Below, one piece after another: positions 1 to 5,149 of a stretch of DNA of 5,149 nucleotides. The DNA is from Clostridia bacterium (GTDB lineage Bacteria > Bacillota_A > Clostridia > Oscillospirales > CAG-272), in NCBI GenBank assembly GCA_017472105.1, contig JAFUQY010000259.1, positions 1 through 5,149 of the forward strand. The letters run 5' to 3'. The notes under the pieces are model-generated. The model searched no databases and had not been told where the DNA came from. It worked only from the letters and a program-made list of their open reading frames with translations. Position 1 is the first letter of the stretch. Each line of letters opens with the position of its first letter. The translations under genes were made by a program, and so were the position numbers.

Positions 1-1026
1 GACCTTATCGATGGTATTCACGAAGGATTCCGTGGTATCATACGGCAGTCCGGCGATCAGATCCACGTTGATGTGCGGGATGCCGCTGGCTTTTGCGACC
101 TCATAGGCTTCAAAGAACATCTGAGCCGTATGCGCACGTCCGATTTTTGAGAGCACCTCGTCGTTGAGCGTCTGCGTGTTGCAGTTGATCCGGTCAACGC
201 CGTAGGATTTTGCCACGCGGAGTTTATCGGCGGTGATGGTATCCGGTCGTCCGGCTTCGAGCGTGAATTCCTCAAGAGAGGTAACATGGGACGTGATTTT
301 ACCGAGCAGAAAATCGAGCTGATCGGCTGTCAGAATCGTGGGAGTTCCGCCGCCGATGTAGACCGATGCGACATCCATGCCGGTCATCCGGATCACGCCG
401 AAGATCTCGTCGATATTCGCGGCAAGCGCGGTGAGGTATTCGGGAATGAGCTTGAGAAGTCCCGGGGATGTGTAGGACACGAACGAGCAGTACGCGCACC
501 GGGACGGGCAGAACGGGATGCCGACGTAGACACTGCACTGCTTCCGTTTTTCGGGCGTAATCAGCCTCGATTCCGCTACCGAGACATCCGCAGCGAGCTT
601 TGCTTTCACGGGATTGACATAGTAGTCCTTCGCGATGACAGCCGCCGCTTCTTCGGGCGTTTTTCCGGATTCCATGATTTCGGTTGCAACCTTCGCCGGA
701 CGGACACCGGTGAGAATTCCCCACGGCGGCCGGAATCCGGTGAACGCCTCGCCTGCTTTCATGAATGCGTCCCCTGCGGCAATTTTGATATCCTTTTCGC
801 GCTCGTCAGTCCAACTGCGGCCGGATTGTGCGCGCTCTTCCCTCTCTCCCTGACGCAGAGTGACCGACGCTGTCACGCCGTCATCCGTTTCGTCCAGATC
901 GAGAATTGCCCAGACCACGTCATCGCCTTCCTCCTCGGTTTCCGGGAACCGTGCGCCGGGGAAGAAAATCATGGCGAGGGTCTGAACGTAATATGGTTTG
1001 ATGTTTCCGTTAATTTTCAGATTCAT
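1..1026 (-). CDS. hemZ: HemZ-type radical SAM protein (oxygen-independent coproporphyrinogen III dehydrogenase family), C-terminus off the window
   Basis: The frame is open for 342 codons from the ATG at 1026-1024 to the left edge. HemZ proteins are usually about 480-500 residues, so roughly the last 150 are missing. The N-terminal domain (about 1-150) starts MNLKINGN and includes FFPGARF and PWGILTGVRPAK (142-153), typical of HemZ and absent from HemN/HemW. The radical-SAM domain follows: YVGIPFCPSRCAYCSF with the 4Fe-4S cysteines Cys173, Cys177 and Cys180; YIGGGTPT (223-230), the SAM-binding glycine motif; LEAGRPD (256-262), the HemZ form of the HemN E-A-N-P block; and NTQTLND where NPQT is usual. 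B. subtilis HemZ is linked to anaerobic conversion of coproporphyrinogen III to protoporphyrinogen IX, but many Clostridia carry HemZ without a full haem pathway, so its role here is open. It overlaps dtd by four bases. Confidence 0.93.
   Translation of the reverse strand, partial: MNLKINGNIKPYYVQTLAMIFFPGARFPETEEEGDDVVWAILDLDETDDGVTASVTLRQGEREERAQSGRSWTDEREKDIKIAAGDAFMKAGEAFTGFRPPWGILTGVRPAKVATEIMESGKTPEEAAAVIAKDYYVNPVKAKLAADVSVAESRLITPEKRKQCSVYVGIPFCPSRCAYCSFVSYTSPGLLKLIPEYLTALAANIDEIFGVIRMTGMDVASVYIGGGTPTILTADQLDFLLGKITSHVTSLEEFTLEAGRPDTITADKLRVAKSYGVDRINCNTQTLNDEVLSKIGRAHTAQMFFEAYEVAKASGIPHINVDLIAGLPYDTTESFVNTIDKV
1023..1026 (-). promoter_or_regulatory. ATGA stop-start overlap coupling dtd and hemZ
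   Basis: On the minus strand ATGA holds both the hemZ start (ATG 1026-1024) and the dtd stop (TGA 1025-1023). The bases just before it are CAGCCGAAAAA, with no purine-rich ribosome-binding site at the usual distance, unlike the three upstream genes. Translation of hemZ therefore probably relies on re-initiation by ribosomes finishing dtd. The next in-frame Met (residue 19) would cut into the conserved HemZ N-terminus and is less likely. Confidence 0.75.
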
Positions 1027-1484
1027 TTTTTCGGCTGTTTCAGTACGTCCGAATCCATCGGGATGGTGACGGGGCCGTCGTTGACGAAGTCGAGCATCAT
1101 GTGCGCGCCGAACCGACCGGTACCAACCTTGTCGGTGTGCGTTCTCAGACGGTCTGCGAAGTATTCGTAAAGCGGTTCTGCCACGTCGGGGGATGCGGAG
1201 TTCATGTAGTCCGGGCGGTTTCCTTTGCGGTAGGACGCATACAGGGTAAACTGGGACACCACGATGATCCCGCCGTCCACATCGGTTACCGACAGATTCA
1301 TTTTATCGTTTTCGTCGGAAAATATTCTCAGTTTCGCGATTTTGTCGGCGAGAAGATTGGCGTCCTCTTCGGTATCCCCATGGGTTACGCCGAGAAGCAC
1401 CATCAGTCCCTGTCCGCACTGAGCGATCACTTCGCCGTCGACCGAGACTTTTCCTTCGGAAATGCGTTGTACAATTGCTTTCAT
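1023..1484 (-). CDS. dtd: D-aminoacyl-tRNA deacylase
   Basis: Dtd hydrolyses D-amino acids from mischarged tRNAs (and glycine from tRNA-Ala), so that they do not enter protein; it acts in the cytoplasm as a homodimer. The 153 residues match the family length of about 145-150 and cover it end to end: MKAIVQRISEGKVSVDG at the N-terminus, GLMVLLGV (26-33), KMNLSV (61-66), the catalytic-pocket motif SQFTLYA (77-83), GNRPDY, TGRFGAHM (122-129) and NDGPVT (135-140), which carries the Gly-cisPro pair giving chiral selectivity. The short Lys-rich tail KQPKK is dispensable by comparison with the family. The gene starts 14 bases after the PhnP-like gene. Linkage to rel is common in Firmicutes and fits a shared concern with tRNA aminoacylation state. 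No oddities in the protein. Confidence 0.97.
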   Translation of the reverse strand: MKAIVQRISEGKVSVDGEVIAQCGQGLMVLLGVTHGDTEEDANLLADKIAKLRIFSDENDKMNLSVTDVDGGIIVVSQFTLYASYRKGNRPDYMNSASPDVAEPLYEYFADRLRTHTDKVGTGRFGAHMMLDFVNDGPVTIPMDSDVLKQPKK

Positions 1485-1494
1485 ATTTTGATTG

Positions 1495-1501
1495 ATCCTC
1501 A
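1495..1501 (-). promoter_or_regulatory. Ribosome-binding site of dtd overlapping the upstream stop codon
   Basis: The minus-strand sequence TGAGGAT contains both the TGA that ends the PhnP-like gene (1501-1499) and the GAGGAT site for dtd. The spacing from the AGGA core to the ATG is about 11 bases, somewhat longer than optimal, so dtd translation may partly depend on ribosomes finishing the gene before it. Confidence 0.65.
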
Positions 1502-2365
1502 GATTTCAACTTTCATGCCGTCATAGGATACCGTAAATCCGTATCCCGCGGCGATGGCTTCGAATTCCTCAAGCGGATAAACCCGTCCTCCCGGAATGAA
1601 GCCGTTGTGGGAGAAGTGGTGGCAGATCCAGCGGGTGTTTTCGTCCGCCGTTCCATTCGCGATGAGGCGCTTCTGCATGGTGACATCGGTTCTGATGCCC
1701 ATATGGTTCCGGTCTTCCTCGCCGCCGAGCATGACATTGGTGCAGTCAAGGCTGATCAGATCGCACCGTTTGCCGCGCAGAAATTCCATCGTTTCTTCCG
1801 GGAACATGCCGGTGTCGTGCGCGTAGAGGAAGGTTTTGCCGGTTGATTTTTCCTCCAGCAGCATCATGCGGCATTCCTGATTCTTATCGTGATCCGCCGC
1901 AAGGGGTGTGACGGTGATGCCCGCCGATGTTTCAATCGGCTTGAAGGATTCGGCGCAGTCAAAACAGAGTCCGCCGTTTTCCCCGTGACCGTCCTTCGCG
2001 CCGGGCAGTGTGCCGTTCAGCCTTGCACCGTGGAGCATGTTGCCCCAGAAGTGCAGCTTGTCCTTTTCCGTCCGCTTGCAGTAGACGGGTTCCACGCGGC
2101 AGGAGAGTTCCGTGGGTGCAAAATGGTCACTGTGCGCATGGGTTCCGACGATATCGAGAATTTTCGAGAGATTGACGCCCGCACGCATCGCACCGTAGTA
2201 GATATCCGGCGGGAAGTCGATCAGGAGCGTATCGTTGACGCAGACTGCCGCACGGCCGCGGATTTCCTTACCGCCGTTTTTCCGTGCGGATTCGCAGATG
2301 GGACACTGGCAGAACAGCGCGGGAAGTCCCTCCGATGCCGCCGTGCCGATGTATGTAATTTTCAT
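1499..2365 (-). CDS. PhnP-like metallo-beta-lactamase-fold hydrolase (cyclic phosphodiesterase type)
   Basis: A 288-residue cytoplasmic MBL-fold metallohydrolase. The core motif THAHSDH gives His76, His78, Asp80 and His81; further probable metal ligands are His159 (ADHDK), Asp184 (AHDTG) and His250/His253 (HHFSH). It opens like E. coli PhnP: GTAASEGLPALFCQCPIC, with Cys19, Cys21 and Cys24 plus His221 in DRNHMG matching the extra structural zinc site of PhnP. The ending YDGMKVEI also resembles the PhnP C-terminus. PhnP opens phosphoribosyl 1,2-cyclic phosphate in phosphonate degradation, but no phn genes are visible here, so the substrate may be another cyclic phosphodiester; I give no gene symbol. 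It is longer than PhnP, largely through an insertion at about 95-140 containing HFWGNMLHG. The start is supported by a GAGGTG ribosome-binding site (2376-2371) 5 bases before the ATG, and it begins 12 bases after the metallophosphoesterase. MBL-fold genes are common between rel and hemZ in Clostridia. Confidence 0.9.
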   Translation of the reverse strand: MKITYIGTAASEGLPALFCQCPICESARKNGGKEIRGRAAVCVNDTLLIDFPPDIYYGAMRAGVNLSKILDIVGTHAHSDHFAPTELSCRVEPVYCKRTEKDKLHFWGNMLHGARLNGTLPGAKDGHGENGGLCFDCAESFKPIETSAGITVTPLAADHDKNQECRMMLLEEKSTGKTFLYAHDTGMFPEETMEFLRGKRCDLISLDCTNVMLGGEEDRNHMGIRTDVTMQKRLIANGTADENTRWICHHFSHNGFIPGGRVYPLEEFEAIAAGYGFTVSYDGMKVEI

Positions 2366-2370
2366 GTTGT

Positions 2371-2376
2371 CACCTC
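2371..2376 (-). promoter_or_regulatory. Ribosome-binding site of the PhnP-like hydrolase gene
   Basis: Minus-strand GAGGTG lies 5 bases before the ATG at 2365-2363 and only one base after the TGA of the preceding gene, so the stop codon, this site and the start are packed into 18 bases. Confidence 0.75.
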
Positions 2377-2377
2377 G

Positions 2378-3205
2378 TCAGACAGATGCCGTCCATTCGT
2401 CCTGATTGCCTTCTTCCTGCACAAAACTGCCGTCGCCGTGACGGTATTCGGAGTGCGGTGTGTGATAGAAGGAGCGGATCGTGCCGTCGTCTTCAAAAAT
2501 CAGCTCGCGCCAGCCCCAGAAGCAGGTTTTCGGCTCTTTTTCACCGGAATAGCTGTAATTCCCGCACTGTAAAATCGGCTTGTGACCGGTATCCTCGCCC
2601 GCATCAAGAACCGCGGAACGGTGGGTATGCCCGATCATCATGGCGAGAATCCGGTCGTTTTCGCGCAGAATCGCCTTGAACCGTTCGGATTCCCGTGCCA
2701 TATCGAAATAATGCGAGAGAAGGAACACAGGCTTATCGGGACACGACGCCATGGCTTCTTCGATGAAGTCGCAGTTCACGGGCAGATAGGTGCCGTCGCT
2801 GTTCTCCTTCGGAGCGAGATTGCCGGAAAAGCTGTCGAGCATGATGAACAGAGCCGATTTCGTCTCAAGGACGTATTCGCGCGCGCATCCGGTGATCTCA
2901 CGCCATGTTTCCGCGCCGTACTGCTCGTGATTGCCGGGAATGATGCAGGACGGCTTCGGCAGGCGTGACATATAGGTTTTCATAAAGTGGTCGGTGTTTG
3001 ATACGGAAGGATTCCACAGATACGATCCGCCTTCGTTCCATGCCCAGAAGTCGAGGGAAACGTCTCCCATAACGATGAGCTGATCGAAGTGACCGGCGTC
3101 TGCGACATCCTTCACCATTTTCTCAAGCCGCGCCTCCGTTGACGTACCGAACCAGTGTATGTGGCAGTCGTGGAGGTCGGAGAGAAACAGAATCCGTTCT
3201 TTCAT
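2378..3205 (-). CDS. Calcineurin-like metallophosphoesterase
   Basis: A 275-residue, probably cytoplasmic enzyme (no signal peptide or membrane segment) of the calcineurin-like, di-metal phosphoesterase superfamily, which cleaves phosphomono- or diesters. All five signature blocks are present in order: SDLHDCH (Asp10, His12), MGDVSLD (Asp48), PGNHEQ (Asn92, His93), LSHYFD (His165) and IGHTH (His193, His195), so the metal site looks complete. The middle part (about 53-75) is rich in Trp and other aromatics and probably shapes a substrate pocket. The frame is open for 122 codons upstream inside rel, but that part is a shadow; the ATG at 3205-3203 is chosen because a GGGAGG ribosome-binding site sits 5 bases before it and the superfamily's first strand begins right after. 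It starts 14 bases after rel ends, so it is co-transcribed. The substrate is unknown: a nucleotide, a cyclic dinucleotide or another phosphoester are all possible. It could be unrelated to (p)ppGpp. Confidence 0.9.
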   Translation of the reverse strand: MKERILFLSDLHDCHIHWFGTSTEARLEKMVKDVADAGHFDQLIVMGDVSLDFWAWNEGGSYLWNPSVSNTDHFMKTYMSRLPKPSCIIPGNHEQYGAETWREITGCAREYVLETKSALFIMLDSFSGNLAPKENSDGTYLPVNCDFIEEAMASCPDKPVFLLSHYFDMARESERFKAILRENDRILAMMIGHTHRSAVLDAGEDTGHKPILQCGNYSYSGEKEPKTCFWGWRELIFEDDGTIRSFYHTPHSEYRHGDGSFVQEEGNQDEWTASV

Positions 3206-3210
3206 ATCTG

Positions 3211-3216
3211 CCTCCC
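3211..3216 (-). promoter_or_regulatory. Ribosome-binding site deciding the metallophosphoesterase start
   Basis: Minus-strand GGGAGG lies 5 bases before the ATG at 3205-3203 and just after the rel stop codon. It fixes the start well inside a frame that is open much further upstream. Confidence 0.8.
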
Positions 3217-3219
3217 GGA

Positions 3220-3647
3220 TCAGGAAAATCCTCTCGTGATGGAATGCACGTGATTGATTGCACGCAGACGGGACATGATGGAGTGGTAGTGTTCCGTATT
3301 CTTGCATCCCACAGTGAGGTTGATGATGATATCGGTTTCGGTGCGCTTCTTGGTGTTGATGGAAAGCAGGGACACCTTCATGTCCGCAAGAGCCGTCGTG
3401 ACGTTTGCGATGAGCATGATATCGTTTTCCGCATAGACCTGAAGTACAACCTCGTACAGGGACTTGCCCGTGTCGATGGATGCGGAGGATTCGTTGTCCC
3501 ACTCGGTCTGGATCCAGCGGTCGGCGTTGTCGGGATTCTTTCTGCCCTGAATGACGTTGGGACAGTCGCATTTATGCACGGAAATACCGTATCCCTTGGT
3601 GACAAATCCGATGATATCGTCGCCGGGAAGCGGATTGCAGCACTTGG
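3220..3647 (-). CDS. rel: C-terminal zinc-finger (RIS) and ACT domains of rel, displaced into another frame
   Basis: This is the in-frame continuation of Rel after the frame break, not an independent gene. It begins with AKCCNPLPGDDIIGF, the zinc-finger/RIS signature, with Cys-Cys followed by VHKCDCPN; these conserved Cys/His residues help Rel contact the ribosome and A-site tRNA. About 70 residues further on is an ACT domain, from LYEVVLQVYAEND to the end at SITRGFS, with the usual beta-alpha-beta pattern of alternating hydrophobic segments. The protein ends at TGA 3222-3220, 14 bases before the next gene. I see no convincing start codon plus ribosome-binding site for separate translation. 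Its sequence is well preserved and has no further stops, which suggests the break is recent or an artefact. Confidence 0.9.
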
Positions 3648-5149
3648 CAACTTGACCTCGCAGCCGTATTCCCCATCCACAACGATGCCGCTGTTGGAAC
3701 GGATCTTCTTGGAGGGCTTGGTCTGCACCTGCTCGGCTTCGGTGGGAATGACCTGCTCGTCGGGCTTGACAATCCGGTCGTATTCGCCCTTGATCTTGGA
3801 GATGACCTTGGTCATTGCGACGCCGTTGTAGCCGATGGCGTTGAAGAGGTCTTCCGTTTCCTTCATGCCGATTTTCTTCGCCGCGCACGCAATGATTTCC
3901 TGCTTCTGCGCATCGGTCGGTCTGATCCGGAATCCGGAGAAAATCTTGTCGATCTCGGCGATACCGATCTTGATGTTTTCCGCCTTCTTTTCCTTCTTGA
4001 ACCACTGGCGGATCTTGGTGCGCGCTTCACTGGTCTTGACAATCTTGAGCCAGTCACGGCTGGGTCCCTTCGCAGAGGAAGACGTGAGAATTTCCACGAT
4101 CTCACCGGTCTGCGGAACCCGGTCGATGGGCGCGATCATACCGTTGATCTTGGCACCCACCATTTTATTGCCGACCTGCGAGTGAATGGCGTAGGCAAAG
4201 TCGATGAGCGTGGAGTTCTGCGGCAGTGCGATGACGTCACCCTTCGGGGTAAAGACAAAGGTTTCGTCGCTGAAAATATCGATTTTGAGAGCATGCATGA
4301 AGTCCTCGGTGTCGATGGCGGCGTTTTCCGTGTCGATGAGCTTGGAAATCCACGACAGCTTCTTGTCGATGTCCTCCTTGCTCTTTTCACCGGATTTGTA
4401 CTTCCAGTGCGCCGCGATACCGTATTCCGCAACGTGGTGCATATCCCGTGTACGGATCTGGACTTCGAAGGGGATGCCGTCCCGTCCGATAACGGTGGTA
4501 TGGAGGGACTGGTACATGTTCGGCTTCGGTGTGGAAATGTAGTCCTTGAAGCGGCCGGGAATGCTCTTGAACAGCTCGTGAATGATGCCGAGCGCGGTAT
4601 AGCATTCCAGTTCGGTGTCCACGATGATGCGGATGGCGTAGAAGTCGTAGATCTCGTCAAAGCTCTTGGACTGCTTGAACATCTTGCGGTAGATGGAATA
4701 AACCGTCTTGACACGTCCTTCGAGGGTGAAGTTGATGTTGTATTCCTCGAGCTTTTCGGAGACGATGGCACGGGTGTTTTCGATGAAGTTCTGGTTCAGA
4801 CCGTACTTGCGTTCAATGTCGCTTGAGACTTCTTCGTAGCCGATCGGGTCGAGATAGGACAGCGCGAGGTTTTCGAGTTCCTGCTTGATGCGCTGCATAC
4901 CGAGACGGTGCGCGAGCGGCGCGTAGACGTGCATGGTCTCGAGCGCGGTGGTACGGCGTTTGGCGTCGATCTTGACGCCGAGCGTGCGCATGTTGTGGAG
5001 ACGGTCGCAGAGCTTGATGAAGATGACGCGGATGTCCTTGGACATGGCGAGAAGCATTTTGCGGATGTTTTCCATGTTGGCTTCTTCCTTGTCCTCGACG
5101 TTGATGACCTTCATCTTGGTCAGACCGTCGACGAGCATGGCAACTTCCA
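3220..5149 (-). CDS. rel: Bifunctional (p)ppGpp synthetase/hydrolase Rel (RelA/SpoT family); N-terminus off the window, reading frame broken near 3648
   Basis: Long Rel enzyme that makes (p)ppGpp from ATP and GDP/GTP and hydrolyses it, driving the stringent response at the ribosome. Residues are counted from the first in-window Met (codon 5138-5136); the frame stays open to the edge, so the true start and the HD motif lie outside. Visible in order: the end of the HD hydrolase domain with IKLCDRLHNMRTL (metal-ligand Asp at 45); the synthetase domain with IYDFYAIR (Asp165), RFKDYI (196-201), NMYQSLHTT and EVQIRT (Glu225); a TGS domain at about 285-350 with AYAIHSQVG (His319); then a helical domain. 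RFKD, rather than the acidic EXDD of monofunctional RelA, points to the bifunctional class. About 640 residues are present of a usual 730-740, so roughly 100 are missing at the N-terminus. The synthetase frame runs on to a stop at 3378-3380, but from about 3648 the family sequence continues in another frame down to the TGA at 3222-3220. Family assignment is very secure; intactness is not. Confidence 0.96.
3643..3653 (-). other. Single-base frameshift site inside rel
   Basis: On the minus strand the synthetase frame reads GTC AAG TTG (V K L) at 3656-3648. The next two bases are CC (3647-3646), then AAG TGC TGC AAT CCG (K C C N P) in the other frame. The family consensus at this point is V-K/R-x-A-K-C-C-N-P, so one base is missing; inserting a G to give TTG GCC AAG restores VKLAKCCNP exactly. 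Without it, the first frame runs 90 codons of unrelated sequence and stops at 3380-3378. The site is not a homopolymer run. Confidence 0.88.

Noticed and set aside
286..1170. Plus-strand open frame of 294 codons opposite hemZ and dtd
   Set aside because: It lies antisense to two well-recognised genes, has no recognisable domain and no ribosome-binding site, and spans the dtd-hemZ junction. It is a by-product of the codon bias of the real genes.
265..1573. The 12-base string GAATTCCTCAAG occurs at 265-276 and 1562-1573
   Set aside because: Both copies lie inside coding sequence and encode the same short peptide LEEF in unrelated proteins. The flanks differ, so chance plus codon preference is sufficient.
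1889..2572. Plus-strand open frame of 227 codons opposite the PhnP-like gene and the metallophosphoesterase
   Set aside because: Antisense to two genes with complete catalytic motifs, crosses their junction, and has a low-plausibility composition rich in Arg, Cys and Phe.
3206..3571. A longer metallophosphoesterase starting up to 122 codons upstream within rel
   Set aside because: The upstream stretch is rich in Arg, His and Gln, is a shadow of the Rel ACT region, and has no similarity to the superfamily. The start at 3205 has a strong ribosome-binding site and leads directly into the first catalytic strand.
3640..3660. Programmed ribosomal frameshifting in rel
   Set aside because: A -1 slip after TTG would give the family sequence, but the local bases (GTCAAGTTGCCAAG) do not form a slippery heptamer, repairing of the tRNAs in the new frame would be poor, and I see no obvious downstream stem-loop. 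A missing base is simpler.
3139..3831. Plus-strand open frame of 230 codons opposite the 3' part of rel
   Set aside because: Antisense to conserved Rel domains; no family resemblance.
4182..4826. Plus-strand open frame of 214 codons, rich in Val, Asp and Gly, opposite the rel synthetase domain
   Set aside because: The composition is what results from reading the complement of a conserved coding frame. The minus-strand frame carries unmistakable Rel motifs.

Overview
The window is a compact five-gene block, all transcribed on the minus strand and read from the right edge to the left: rel (the bifunctional (p)ppGpp synthetase/hydrolase, missing its N-terminus at the right edge), a calcineurin-like metallophosphoesterase, a PhnP-like metallo-beta-lactamase-fold hydrolase, dtd (D-aminoacyl-tRNA deacylase) and hemZ (a radical-SAM coproporphyrinogen dehydrogenase-type protein, missing its C-terminus at the left edge). 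The gene order rel, dtd, hemZ with an MBL protein between them, together with the HemZ type of HemN-family protein, is typical of Firmicutes and especially Clostridia. The base composition is moderately GC-rich by eye. A gut-type Clostridia genome or metagenome bin (Oscillospirales or a relative) is my best guess, but genus or species cannot be read from this window.

Layout. 5149-3220: rel. Its reading frame breaks at about 3646-3650, so the zinc-finger and ACT domains lie in another frame. 3205-2378: metallophosphoesterase. 2365-1499: PhnP-like hydrolase. 1484-1023: dtd. 1026-1: hemZ, which is open from its ATG to the left edge with no stop codon. The gaps between genes are 14, 12 and 14 bases, followed by a 4-base ATGA overlap. 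No gene-free stretch exceeds 14 bases, and I see no promoter, terminator, RNA gene, mobile element, CRISPR array or long repeat. The block reads as the interior of one operon whose promoter lies beyond the right edge and whose end lies beyond the left edge.

How the genes fit together. Rel senses uncharged tRNA on stalled ribosomes and makes or destroys (p)ppGpp. Dtd removes D-amino acids (and glycine mischarged on tRNA-Ala) from tRNA. Both therefore act at the tRNA/translation-quality interface, which is a common reason given for their linkage. Two metal-dependent phosphoesterase-type enzymes sit between them. Their substrates are unknown, and the metallophosphoesterase is the less expected member of this locus. 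The most notable anomaly is the single-base frameshift in rel. It is either a sequencing or assembly error or a real mutation that removes the regulatory C-terminus. I found no evidence of a wholly novel system. This looks like a conserved housekeeping locus with an accessory phosphoesterase.
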